Source: a virus
Length of the DNA: 31,552 nt
IMG/VR virus record: IMGVR_UViG_3300044621_002533
Span: 1-31,552 of that record
Reading direction: 5' to 3' (one strand)
The notes under the pieces are model-generated. The model searched no databases. It was given only the letters and a program-made list of their open reading frames with translations, and was not told the origin of the DNA. A program made the translations under genes and the position numbers. This document shows positions 1 to 7,166 of the stretch, piece after piece (the stretch's first letter is position 1; every line of letters starts with the position of its first letter).

Positions 1-573
1 CGATTCATCATTGGTCCTCAGATCTTTCAGATTATCAAAGGCGCACTTATGGATCCTGAACTGGAAGAACTGCCCACTGACTTCATGCATGGTCTGGACT
101 TCCGCATCACCAAAACACAAAAAGGTGGCTATGCTGACTACAACACTTCCAAGTGGAGTCGCAAAGAGTCTGCGCTAACAGCGGACGAGCAAGGCGCCAT
201 TGAAAAGTTTGGCCTATATGATCTTGGCACATTCTTGCCCAAGAAGCCCACAGAAGTTGAACTGCGTGTGATCAAAGAGATGTTTGAAGCATCAGTGGAT
301 GGTCAGCCCTTTGACATGGAGCGTTGGGGTCAGTACTATCGTCCAGCTGGCACACAAGCACCTGCTGGCACTGCCAGTCCCACAGCCGATGTGGATGAAG
401 ACACTCCTGCGCCAGCAGCCCGACCTGTTGTGAAACCTGCGCCAGCAGCCAGCAGCTTCGACGAGGATGAGCACACTCCGGTGGCAGCAGCCCCAGTGGC
501 CAAACCCGCTGGCAACAGTCAAAAGGCCGAAGACATTTTGGCCATGATTCGCGCTCGTCAAAACAAGGCATGA
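1..573 (+). CDS. 32: gp32-like single-stranded DNA-binding protein, C-terminal part (5' end outside window)
   Basis: The frame is open from the first base, so the gene begins upstream; the ATG at 49 is internal. The product would coat single-stranded DNA during replication and recombination and load partner proteins. The visible part starts with RFIIGPQIFQIIKGAL, followed by a segment like the end of the T4 gp32 core (GLDFRITKTQ..GYADYNTSKWSRKESAL; T4 has a similar 'NY.ESKF..QSAI' stretch). Then comes a low-complexity Ala/Pro/Asp/Glu linker and a short tail rich in acidic and polar residues, ending in a helix-like EDILAMIRARQNKA. In the gp32 family the acidic C-terminus recruits UvsY, helicase and polymerase. 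The following uvsX-uvsY context supports the call. The Pro/Ala-rich linker (about residues 118-175 of the visible part) differs from the Ser-rich T4 tail. Confidence 0.8.
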   Translation, partial: RFIIGPQIFQIIKGALMDPELEELPTDFMHGLDFRITKTQKGGYADYNTSKWSRKESALTADEQGAIEKFGLYDLGTFLPKKPTEVELRVIKEMFEASVDGQPFDMERWGQYYRPAGTQAPAGTASPTADVDEDTPAPAARPVVKPAPAASSFDEDEHTPVAAAPVAKPAGNSQKAEDILAMIRARQNKA

Positions 574-580
574 TTTGAAA

Positions 581-1114
581 ATGACGCATGCCCAACGCTT
601 CTTTTTTGATGATTCAAGATGGAAATTTTCTGAGACCTTAATTTCTTTGCATCGTAATATTCTCTTAGAATTTGAAAATATTCCAAGAGAGCTGTGGCGA
701 GCAAGTAACTCTGATTATAACAATCTTGATATCTCTCAAAAGAGTTGGTATATGTTTCCATTTATAACCAAAGGGATCCGTCATGAATCAAATATTTCTT
801 TATGCCCTACTATCTCTTTTTTATTAGAGACTGTGCCAATCTACGATAACTGTATATTCAGTATTATCAGCGGGGGGACCAAAATTCCTCCGCACCAAGG
901 TTTCTGTGACCATCATTATAGAGTCCATCTGGGATTGAAAACAGATGGAAAATCCTGGATCCGAGTAGGGGATCAAGTCCGTTATTGGAAAAATAAAGAA
1001 ATTTTAATTTTTCATGATTGGGACGTTCATGAAGTGGAAAATCCATCTCAAGAAGAACGTGCGGTATTATTATTTGATATAGAAAAAAAATCTTATCATG
1101 ATAATATCATCTAA
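581..1114 (+). CDS. Aspartyl/asparaginyl beta-hydroxylase-type 2-oxoglutarate oxygenase
   Basis: Probable Fe(II)/2-oxoglutarate-dependent dioxygenase of the Asp/Asn beta-hydroxylase (AspH) fold, about 177 aa, the normal size for a lone catalytic domain. Visible motifs are PPHQG (H105, first iron ligand), R114 in the HHYRVHLGL strand, then F..D....HEVEN (H150, second iron ligand) and R160 in ERAVLLFD, the expected 2-oxoglutarate-binding arginine. The family uses a two-histidine iron site, which matches. The ATG at 581 was chosen; an in-frame TTG lies at 575, two bases after the gp32 stop. The gene looks clearly AT-richer than gp32 and uvsX on either side and overlaps the next gene by 17 bases, suggesting a two-gene cargo insert. 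The substrate cannot be told; protein side chains or small molecules are both known in related enzymes. Confidence 0.75.
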   Translation: MTHAQRFFFDDSRWKFSETLISLHRNILLEFENIPRELWRASNSDYNNLDISQKSWYMFPFITKGIRHESNISLCPTISFLLETVPIYDNCIFSIISGGTKIPPHQGFCDHHYRVHLGLKTDGKSWIRVGDQVRYWKNKEILIFHDWDVHEVENPSQEERAVLLFDIEKKSYHDNII

Positions 1115-1697
1115 AAAAAATCTTTTTGCTATATCGTTTGATACTTCTACATATAATGTTTTATCTTGTTTTGTGAAGGAACACAAAGGTTATACTTTAT
1201 GTAGAATTGATCCGTTAGAATTTTTATCTACAGAAATTTTTCCAGATGGTTGTTTTATAAATCTAGTAATTAAAGATACTAGCATCAGGAAAAAAGTTTC
1301 TTTTTGTCTTGACAAAAATTTGTTGAGTCGGTTTACTTTGATTCATCATACCAGCTATGCTGATCCTAAAAGTGTAGGCAACGGGTGTATGATTTATCCA
1401 TTATCATCAATATATCCAACATCAAAATTAAAAAAGGATGTAATATTACACTCTAATTGTTTGATAGCAGAACAATGTCAGATTGGTACAGGAGTTTTTA
1501 TAAGCGGAGGAGTCACGATAGGAGGGTCAACTATTATTGGTGATTACTGTCAAATTAACATTGGTAGTGCTCTCTATGATAAAATACAGATTGTAGAAGA
1601 TGTCGTTATTGGAGCAGGCAGTGTGATTCGTAAAAGTGTGCTGCTGCCTGGTACTTACAGTGGACTTATTAATAATAAGATAAAAAAAATTAAATGA
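1098..1697 (+). CDS. Left-handed beta-helix acyltransferase (NeuD/PglD-like sugar O/N-acetyltransferase)
   Basis: A 199-aa protein with a short alpha/beta N-terminal half (about residues 1-80, resembling the small Rossmann-like domain of NeuD/PglD) and a C-terminal hexapeptide-repeat helix from about residue 90 (GNGCMIYPLSSIYP, VILHSNCLIAEQCQIGTG, VTIGGSTIIGDYCQINIG, VVIGAGSVIRKSV). These [LIV]-G-x-x-x-x repeats form the left-handed beta-helix of trimeric acetyl-CoA-dependent acyltransferases. It overlaps the hydroxylase by 17 bases and is equally AT-rich. The likely role is acetylation of a sugar or amino-sugar precursor, which would fit the glycan module further on, but the nucleotide-binding glycines of a true PglD N-terminus are not obvious. 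Family assignment is firm; substrate is unknown. Confidence 0.75.
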   Translation: MIISSKKNLFAISFDTSTYNVLSCFVKEHKGYTLCRIDPLEFLSTEIFPDGCFINLVIKDTSIRKKVSFCLDKNLLSRFTLIHHTSYADPKSVGNGCMIYPLSSIYPTSKLKKDVILHSNCLIAEQCQIGTGVFISGGVTIGGSTIIGDYCQINIGSALYDKIQIVEDVVIGAGSVIRKSVLLPGTYSGLINNKIKKIK

Positions 1698-1878
1698 TAG
1701 TTTGCTATCCTTATAGAGAAATTCTCAACTCAGACAAAGATTTTCCAAATCAACTTTCTCCGTGCTATCGTCAGATGATTGGCGAGATCTTTACGAAATA
1801 GAAGCAGACACTATTGAGTTCAACTACGATCACTATTTCAGCAAAGATTACCTAAAACATCTTGAAAAGTTTCATTGA
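1694..1878 (+). pseudogene. Small frameshifted ORF remnant
   Basis: An ATG at 1694 overlaps the acyltransferase stop (ATGA) and opens a 35-codon frame (MIVCYPYREILNSDKDFPN...) that stops at 1799-1801. A second frame covers the rest: from about 1762 to the TGA at 1876-1878 it encodes SSDDWRDLYEIEADTIEF followed by NYDHYFSKDYLKHLEKFH, which looks like the C-terminus of a real protein. The two frames overlap between about 1755 and 1801. I read this as one small gene broken by a frameshift, or the fused ends of two deleted genes. No family is recognised. Base composition resembles the preceding AT-rich cargo genes. Confidence 0.4.
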
Positions 1879-1890
1879 TTCAAGTATAAT
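1862..1890 (+). promoter_or_regulatory. Sigma70-type promoter upstream of uvsX
   Basis: TTGAAA at 1862-1867, a 17-bp spacer, then a perfect TATAAT at 1885-1890. Transcription would start near 1897 and leave a leader of about 20 nt containing AGGA (1906-1909) before the uvsX ATG at 1917. Unlike the leaderless-type promoters elsewhere in the window, this one leaves room for a ribosome-binding site. Confidence 0.7.
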
Positions 1891-1916
1891 AGCCAAAATT
1901 TACATAGGACATAATC

Positions 1917-2972
1917 ATGGCAAAACCATTTGACGTTTCAAAATTCCGCAAGGAAATTACAAAGTCGATTGATGGATTATCAATCGGTTTCAACGATCCA
2001 ACAGATTGGATCTCCACGGGCAACTATGCCTTGAACTATCTAATCTCGGGCGACTTCAATCGCGGCATTCCCTTGGGCAAGGTCACTGTGTTTGCCGGAG
2101 AATCAGGTGCTGGCAAAAGCTACATCTGCTCTGGCAATATCATCAAGAACGCACAAGAGCAAGGCATCTTTGTGGTGCTGATTGACAGTGAAAACGCCTT
2201 GGACGAAGACTGGCTCAAAGCTTTGGGTGTAGACACCAGCGAAAGCAAGTTACTAAAGTTGAGCATGGCCATGATTGATGATGTGGCCAAGACCATTTCA
2301 ACATTCATGAGTGACTACAAGGCCTTGGCCGAAGGCGAGCGTCCCAAGGTCATGTTTGTGATTGACTCACTGGGCATGCTTTTGACTCCCACTGATGTGA
2401 ATCAGTTTGACGCAGGCGAAATGAAGGGTGATCTAGGACGTAAGCCCAAAGCTCTCACTGCCTTGGTGCGTAACTGTGTGAACATGTTTGGTTCATACAA
2501 TGTGGGGTTGGTTTGTACTAACCATACATACGCATCACAGGATATGTTTGACCCTGATGATAAAATCTCTGGCGGTCAAGGTTTCATTTACGCCAGCTCA
2601 ATTGTGGTGGCCATGAAGAAGCTCAAACTCAAAGAGGACGAGGACGGCAACAAGATCTCAGAAGTCATGGGTATCCGTAGTGCCTGTAAGGTCATGAAAA
2701 CTCGTTATGCCAAACCCTTTGAAGGTGTGCAGGTCAAGATTCCCTATGAGACAGGTATGAACCCTTACTCGGGCCTAACAGACTTGGCTGAGAAAAAAGG
2801 CTTTCTCAAGAAGGACGGCAATCGTCTTGCTTACACTACCTTGGATGGAGAAATTATCAAATTCTTCCGCAAAGGCTGGGAATCAAACGAAAACGGTTGT
2901 CTGGATGTTGTGATGGCTGAATTTGGAAAACGCAAGGAAGAGGTAACTACAGTTGAGGAGGACGCAGAATGA
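1917..2972 (+). CDS. uvsX: UvsX-like RecA-family recombinase
   Basis: Strand-exchange ATPase of the RecA/UvsX family, 351 aa against 391 in T4. It forms filaments on single-stranded DNA and drives recombination-dependent replication and repair. Walker A is GESGAGKS at residues 61-68; Walker B is VMFVIDSLG at about 145-153. Other family signals are the LSGDFNRGIP-type lead-in before the P-loop (positions 43-53), a catalytic-Glu region SENALDEDW (91-99), and VCTNHTY with a downstream ISGGQGFIYASS, equivalent to the loop and sensor region of UvsX. The C-terminus is acidic. The start is supported by AGGA 8 bases upstream. The stop overlaps the next gene (ATGA at 2969-2972), so translation is probably coupled. 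Confidence 0.93.
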   Translation: MAKPFDVSKFRKEITKSIDGLSIGFNDPTDWISTGNYALNYLISGDFNRGIPLGKVTVFAGESGAGKSYICSGNIIKNAQEQGIFVVLIDSENALDEDWLKALGVDTSESKLLKLSMAMIDDVAKTISTFMSDYKALAEGERPKVMFVIDSLGMLLTPTDVNQFDAGEMKGDLGRKPKALTALVRNCVNMFGSYNVGLVCTNHTYASQDMFDPDDKISGGQGFIYASSIVVAMKKLKLKEDEDGNKISEVMGIRSACKVMKTRYAKPFEGVQVKIPYETGMNPYSGLTDLAEKKGFLKKDGNRLAYTTLDGEIIKFFRKGWESNENGCLDVVMAEFGKRKEEVTTVEEDAE

Positions 2973-3223
2973 TGGAACAAGTGGTAAGTGATATCTGGGG
3001 CGAATTAAAACGATATATCAACACTGTTGACCGTACTGAGGCAGCTGAAACAGTGGTACAGTTACTGATGGACAATGACTGTGACGCAGAACAGATCAAA
3101 GAAGCGTTTAAAGGTGATCGTGATATTAAAACTGCTTTGACAAATTATCTAGACAACGACAACGACTATGCTGAAGACGAAGAGTCAGAAGAAGATTACA
3201 ACGAAGACGAATGGGATGAGTAA
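2969..3223 (+). CDS. Small strongly acidic protein between uvsX and uvsY
   Basis: An 84-aa protein of unknown function. The first ~60 residues look helical (SDIWGELKRYINTVDRTEAA.., AEQIKEAFKGDRDIKTAL); the last ~25 are almost all Asp, Glu, Asn and Tyr (NDNDYAEDEESEEDYNEDEW). It overlaps the uvsX stop by four bases and its own stop overlaps the uvsY start codon, so the three genes are translated as a unit. GAGGA lies just upstream of the start. A second ATG immediately follows the first. The acidic tail resembles the tails of single-strand-binding proteins and DNA mimics, so a role in loading or restraining UvsX/UvsY is plausible; this is inference only. Confidence 0.7.
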   Translation: MMEQVVSDIWGELKRYINTVDRTEAAETVVQLLMDNDCDAEQIKEAFKGDRDIKTALTNYLDNDNDYAEDEESEEDYNEDEWDE

Positions 3224-3675
3224 TGTGGTATAGTCGCGTAGTTGCTAGGTTGGATGCTATCCCTGACTTTATAGCCCACTATGAACGCGAACTAGAAGAA
3301 GCCAAGCGCCAATGTAGTATTGGTGGCTTGGTTGAACACAATATTAAAGAATTACCTGGAGTCACTGAACATAGATTCAATCAACTACAAGAGATTGAAG
3401 CAGTGCTTCAATATTTGAATATACAGTTACGCAAAATCCGACGAAAACATTTTCAAAAATACCTAGAATCTTATGCTAGAGCACTGACCAGCAGAGATGC
3501 TGAAAAATATGTAGACGGCGAAGATGAGGTCATTGATTTTGAAACTATAATTAATGAAGTAGCTTTACTGCGCAATCGTTGGTTAGGTATCATGAAAAGT
3601 TTAGAAAGTAAAAACTTCATGCTTGGTCACATTGTTAGACTAAGATCAGCTGGCATGGAAGATATTTCTGTCTAA
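3223..3675 (+). CDS. uvsY: UvsY-like recombination mediator
   Basis: 150 aa, close to the 137 of T4 UvsY. UvsY displaces gp32 and loads UvsX on single-stranded DNA. The call rests on position (gp32-uvsX-X-uvsY) and on the C-terminus: NRWLGIMKSLESKNFMLGHI followed by VRLRSAGMED parallels T4 'YWGILLDFCSGALDAIKSRG' and its following 'FAIKHIQDMRAFEAG'. The middle is helical and rich in charged residues (LQYLNIQLRKIRRKHFQKYL), as expected for the hexamerising helical protein. The 3' end runs 30 bases into the 3' end of the opposite-strand gene at 3646-4494, so the two transcripts converge with no terminator between them. Confidence 0.75.
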   Translation: MWYSRVVARLDAIPDFIAHYERELEEAKRQCSIGGLVEHNIKELPGVTEHRFNQLQEIEAVLQYLNIQLRKIRRKHFQKYLESYARALTSRDAEKYVDGEDEVIDFETIINEVALLRNRWLGIMKSLESKNFMLGHIVRLRSAGMEDISV

Positions 3676-4494
3676 GAGTTTTTTCTGGGGCATGCCAGCG
3701 GCAAGTTCGCTGATAGACCACTCAGTGTGCGCTATGTCACAAATCCATTGATTGCGATCTGGCCGATTTGGATTTTCAATCTGAGTTAGGTCAAGATTGC
3801 CCACCGGAGCTGCCAAGCTTGACTGGTCCACAAAAGCAGGCACTCCGTTTATTATAGCTTGACTGCCTGGCCCGCTGTTGAAATTGACCACAGCCCAGGC
3901 TTTGCCAATGGCATTGTCAAAGTCATAGCTATCATATGTACCTGCCAATCGTCGTGGTCGTTGTTGTTGAACCTTTTCACAACTGGGTACAGGAAATCGT
4001 GGATGAGGACGAAACAACAATGGACGGTCAGAGTATTGCTGAATTGCAGACAGCTTTGACTGATACCATTGCGTGGGGTCAGTGGATCCCCATTGTCCAC
4101 TGTCGCCTCTTTGTCCCATTACCACAATTTCTTGGCCTCGAGTACGCCAAGGTTTGACCACAAGCCCTAATTTTCTGGGTCGATCGAGGTCATAACTAGG
4201 GACCCACACAGCATTGGCTGTGGTTCCGTTTACGCCCAGTTTCCAGGTGCGATCTCGGTGAATCATACCAACCTCTAACACAAACACTGGCAGTTGGCGC
4301 TGAATATACGATTGATAAATTTCAAAATTTTTTGCCATACGGCCAGACCATACCATGCTCCATATCACAGCAGCATCGCAGTCTAGACTGTTTTCCACAG
4401 TGGTAATACCAAGAGTTTGACATCCAGTGAGAAATGCCTGTAACACTGGCTGACCATTGAGAGCAACTTGTTTTGTAAAATAGGCCAATCGCAT
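3646..4494 (-). CDS. KpsC/S-like putative glycosyltransferase, paralogue 1
   Basis: 282 aa, one of three related minus-strand proteins. Shared signatures are KPWRTRGQEIVV (114-125; compare KPWRNTGSHILI in the 10010 gene), a basic/His motif RPHPRF (162-167; WHPGDW in the paralogue), a C-terminal nucleotide-sugar-type motif NSGPGSQAIINGVPAF (206-221) and an ending IENPNRPDRNQW....W. The 'GS..EA...G.P.' arrangement is typical of GT-B and capsule-type (KpsC/KpsS, TagF-like) glycosyltransferases. It would transfer a sugar or sugar phosphate to a surface or virion glycan. It is divergent from the plus-strand sugar operon, with only 17 bases between the starts. I am fairly sure of the paralogy and less sure of the enzymology. 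Confidence 0.55.
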   Translation of the reverse strand: MRLAYFTKQVALNGQPVLQAFLTGCQTLGITTVENSLDCDAAVIWSMVWSGRMAKNFEIYQSYIQRQLPVFVLEVGMIHRDRTWKLGVNGTTANAVWVPSYDLDRPRKLGLVVKPWRTRGQEIVVMGQRGDSGQWGSTDPTQWYQSKLSAIQQYSDRPLLFRPHPRFPVPSCEKVQQQRPRRLAGTYDSYDFDNAIGKAWAVVNFNSGPGSQAIINGVPAFVDQSSLAAPVGNLDLTQIENPNRPDRNQWICDIAHTEWSISELAAGMPQKKLLDRNIFHAS

Positions 4495-4511
4495 GGGTTA
4501 AATATTTAACT
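4495..4511. promoter_or_regulatory. AT-rich palindrome between divergent glycan genes (candidate two-way promoter)
   Basis: The 17 bases between the two start codons contain TTAAATATTTAA, a perfect palindrome. On both strands it supplies TAAATA, the last six bases of the late consensus TATAAATA. A symmetric late-type promoter firing both ways would explain expression of both glycan genes, but the first two consensus bases do not match on either strand. Confidence 0.3.
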
Positions 4512-5303
4512 ATGCTACTACCACCCATTCAAGGAAAATTCAAACAAGATAAGTTTTTTATCTATGTAGCTGCTGACTCTGTTTATTTTGATCGGTTTGG
4601 TACAGCACTGATCAACAGTGTGATGCGCAACACTGACTTTGGAGTTCATGTTCATCTTTACAATCCATCACAATCTCAAATAAAGTTTGTACAAAAAAAT
4701 CCACGTACCAGCGCCACGTGGGAAATTGTTGCCCCCAACCAATTTGATTCCGCTATAGAATTTTGGAGTCAATCTTCTTTGCCTGAGCCTTATGCTGGAC
4801 GTAGAAACAAGATGTTAGGGCTCAAGCAATTTTCAGACAGTGCGGATTTGGCAAATTGGATTCGCAAAACTTACTATGCTTGCATGCGATTTGTTCGTCT
4901 GGCTGAATTTGTGACCACACCAACATCTTTTTTAGAAATAGACATTGACGGTATAGTGCGAAAACCATTTGTCACTGTGTTCAATGACGGCAAAGATTTT
5001 CATCTCTATCAAAAAGAAAAAGGTGGACACTTGGCTGGTAGCATCTTGTTCAATCAAAGTTCCAACAGTTTGATGTTTATACAGCAGTTGGCCGCTGCTA
5101 TCAAACGTGAAATTGAAGCAGACAATATCTATTGGTTCCTGGACCAGCACTGTTTGGACAGACTCATACCTGGATTCAATCGCGGACTATTACCAATCAG
5201 CTATGTAGACTGGCACATGCGCCCAGACAGTGCCATATGGTCAGCCAAAGGCAAACGCAAAGAATTAGAAATATTTAAAAAAGAACTTGGTCGATATCTA
5301 TGA
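4512..5303 (+). CDS. GT-A fold glycosyltransferase
   Basis: 263 aa. The N-terminus FFIYVAADSVYFDRFGTALI is a Rossmann-type nucleotide-sugar-binding start, and LEIDIDG at 141-147 holds the DxD metal/nucleotide motif (D144-I-D146). The stretch RFVRLAEFV before it is typical of GT8-like and phage-borne GT-A enzymes, where an arginine-rich helix precedes the DxD strand. It is the first gene of the plus-strand sugar operon, with its ATG 17 bases from the divergent minus-strand start. I see no good ribosome-binding site. The stop overlaps the next start by four bases (5300-5303). Donor and acceptor are unknown; the UDP-aminosugar made downstream is a candidate donor. Confidence 0.7.
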   Translation: MLLPPIQGKFKQDKFFIYVAADSVYFDRFGTALINSVMRNTDFGVHVHLYNPSQSQIKFVQKNPRTSATWEIVAPNQFDSAIEFWSQSSLPEPYAGRRNKMLGLKQFSDSADLANWIRKTYYACMRFVRLAEFVTTPTSFLEIDIDGIVRKPFVTVFNDGKDFHLYQKEKGGHLAGSILFNQSSNSLMFIQQLAAAIKREIEADNIYWFLDQHCLDRLIPGFNRGLLPISYVDWHMRPDSAIWSAKGKRKELEIFKKELGRYL

Positions 5304-5878
5304 TTTATATCAAGAACTGGATTGATCAAGAATGGTTCACTGATATCTATCAGCAACACAAACGAGAAAACTTTGAGATACTTGATCAATATTTAGATAC
5401 ACCGCCATTGGCCATATTAGACATAGGCTGCGGACTGGCCTGGGAAAGTAGATTGTTCAATCAAAAATATGGCAGCACTCTTTGGTTAATTGATGGCGAC
5501 AGTGAATCACAGACACTGACCAGTCACAGCAGTCAAGCCAGATACCACAGCCAGGCAGATACATTTATGTACTACTACCCGTTGGACCATCTCAAAGGTG
5601 AGCTTGACAAATTGAACACAAAAAACTACCGTTTATACGGTGCCGACAACTTTGATGTGCCTGAACATGTAAAGTTTGACTTGATAACCAGTTGGGTCAG
5701 CTGTGGATTTCATTATCCTGTTAGCACTTATAGAGAATTGATACTGAAACACTCTAACCAGCACACCAAAGTTGTCATGGATTTGAGAAACACAGTGCCA
5801 TTGGAGTCAGGTGTCACAGTGGTCAACGCTGTGAACCAGCGAAAAAAATACACAACATGCGAGATAAAAATATCATGA
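5300..5878 (+). CDS. Class I SAM-dependent methyltransferase
   Basis: 192 aa. Motif I of the SAM-binding Rossmann fold is LDIGCGLA (40-47), followed by an acidic strand end LWLIDGDSES (motif II). A DLITSWVSCGFHYPV stretch (about 135-150) corresponds to motif IV. Length is at the short end for a free-standing methyltransferase. It overlaps both neighbours by four bases, so it is translationally coupled within the glycan operon, which suggests O-methylation of a sugar. DNA or protein methylation is not excluded, but no DNA-methyltransferase catalytic motif (DPPY/NPPY) is present. Confidence 0.75.
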   Translation: MIYIKNWIDQEWFTDIYQQHKRENFEILDQYLDTPPLAILDIGCGLAWESRLFNQKYGSTLWLIDGDSESQTLTSHSSQARYHSQADTFMYYYPLDHLKGELDKLNTKNYRLYGADNFDVPEHVKFDLITSWVSCGFHYPVSTYRELILKHSNQHTKVVMDLRNTVPLESGVTVVNAVNQRKKYTTCEIKIS

Positions 5879-6642
5879 TCAGCGTGGTTATGGCCTATTA
5901 CAACAGGCGTAGACAGTTGGATTACACTTTGAAAACCATTGCGGCCAGCAAACAGTATGCCAACACAGAAATTGTGATCGTAGATGATTTCAGCAGTGCT
6001 GAACACAGGCTTGACAATCTCTGTCATCAGTGGCCGCAATTGAAAATCACTGTGATTGAAATGCGTGGCTTGGTAGATAAAAAAAACTACTGTAATCCTT
6101 GCGTGCCATACAACGTGGGTTTTAGAGCCAGCCAAGGCAATCACATTGTGATACAGAATCCTGAATGCTGTCATGTGGGTGATATTTTGAATTACGTGGC
6201 CAACAATTTGTCTGACAGCAACTATCTCAGTTTTCATACCTATGGCTGTACCAAAGAAGATTTGACAGATCTTTATGCCAAAGGATCTATCACTATGTTC
6301 AGTCACAGCAAAAAAGCAAGATGGTACAATCACCAAACTGAACGACCTTCAGCATTTCATTTTTGTAATGCTATTACCAGGCACAATTTGATCAAGCTAA
6401 ACGGATTTGATGAATCATACAGTCAAGGACACAACTACGATGATGCTGAGTTGGTGGCTCGAGTCAAAGCATTGGGAGTATCCATACAGTTTGTGGCCAA
6501 TCCTTGGAGTATCCATCAATATCATCCCAAAAGCTATGGGCATCCTGACAACCCTGCGCCATCTGTGGATAATCGAGCGCTGTACCAACAACTGCTGGAG
6601 CATCCTATGGTCACAGCACCAAATACCAAAGTTATAGAATGA
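5875..6642 (+). CDS. Family 2 (GT2) glycosyltransferase
   Basis: 255 aa from the ATG at 5875, preferred because it overlaps the preceding stop (ATGA) exactly as the other junctions do; an in-frame ATG at 5857 would add six residues. The N-terminus ISVVMAYYNRR is the classic GT2 opening, and IVIVDDFSS (about 33-41) carries the conserved acidic nucleotide-binding pair. YNVGFRASQGNHIVIQNPE is the region where GT2 enzymes normally have the DxD motif; here it reads QNPE, a known kind of variant. HNLIKLNGFDESY followed by DDAELVARV is the typical acceptor-side GFDE..ED-like motif. An inverting glycosyltransferase acting on the same glycan as its neighbours is likely. Confidence 0.85.
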   Translation: MISVVMAYYNRRRQLDYTLKTIAASKQYANTEIVIVDDFSSAEHRLDNLCHQWPQLKITVIEMRGLVDKKNYCNPCVPYNVGFRASQGNHIVIQNPECCHVGDILNYVANNLSDSNYLSFHTYGCTKEDLTDLYAKGSITMFSHSKKARWYNHQTERPSAFHFCNAITRHNLIKLNGFDESYSQGHNYDDAELVARVKALGVSIQFVANPWSIHQYHPKSYGHPDNPAPSVDNRALYQQLLEHPMVTAPNTKVIE

Positions 6643-7166
6643 AAGTCAAAGTCAAACAAGGTCGCAGAGCCAGTCGCAATGATCAATTGCTGACATGGAT
6701 TGAACAACAGATTGATCCAGATTCAACAGTGTTGGATCTAGGATGTGGACCCAAACTTTATAGCACGCCGTTGAAACAAACTGGTTCCACGGTGGTCACT
6801 GTGGATGCGTGGGACTGGGTAGAGCCAGACATCGTAGCTGACTTAGAAATAGTGGCGTTGAATAGCATTTCAGGGCCAGTGGATTACATCTTGATGATAG
6901 ATTTCATTGAGCACTTGACTCGTGAATCTGGACTGCGATTGCTGGGTGAATGTGAACAACTGGTTTGCAAAAAAATATTTTTGTTGACTCCCATGGAGCC
7001 GTTGTGGACTGACAACACAGAAAACGTCAATGATCCCAGGCTTTGGAGCTATGGTAATCAATGGGACGTTCATCGCAGCCTTTGGAGGCCAGAAGATTTT
7101 GAACACTGGACCCGAGTAGAATTGTCCAGTTTGAAAGATTATTGGGTAGGATATTATGCGGCGTAA
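6639..7166 (+). CDS. Class I SAM-dependent methyltransferase, second
   Basis: 175 aa. Motif I is VLDLGCGPK (31-39), with an acidic motif II VVTVDAWD (about 53-60) and motif IV DYILMIDFIEHL (about 82-93), the D.....D..EHL form common in small-molecule and sugar methyltransferases (Methyltransf_11/25 type). It overlaps the GT2 stop by four bases and runs 11 bases into the epimerase gene. It is not closely similar to the 5300-5878 methyltransferase beyond the fold, so two different methylations are implied. The N-terminus is very basic (MKVKVKQGRRASRN). Confidence 0.75.
   Translation: MKVKVKQGRRASRNDQLLTWIEQQIDPDSTVLDLGCGPKLYSTPLKQTGSTVVTVDAWDWVEPDIVADLEIVALNSISGPVDYILMIDFIEHLTRESGLRLLGECEQLVCKKIFLLTPMEPLWTDNTENVNDPRLWSYGNQWDVHRSLWRPEDFEHWTRVELSSLKDYWVGYYAA

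Noticed and set aside
5728-6336. Open minus-strand frame of 202 codons
   Set aside because: It is antisense to the methyltransferase and GT2 genes, which have clear motifs and coupled starts.
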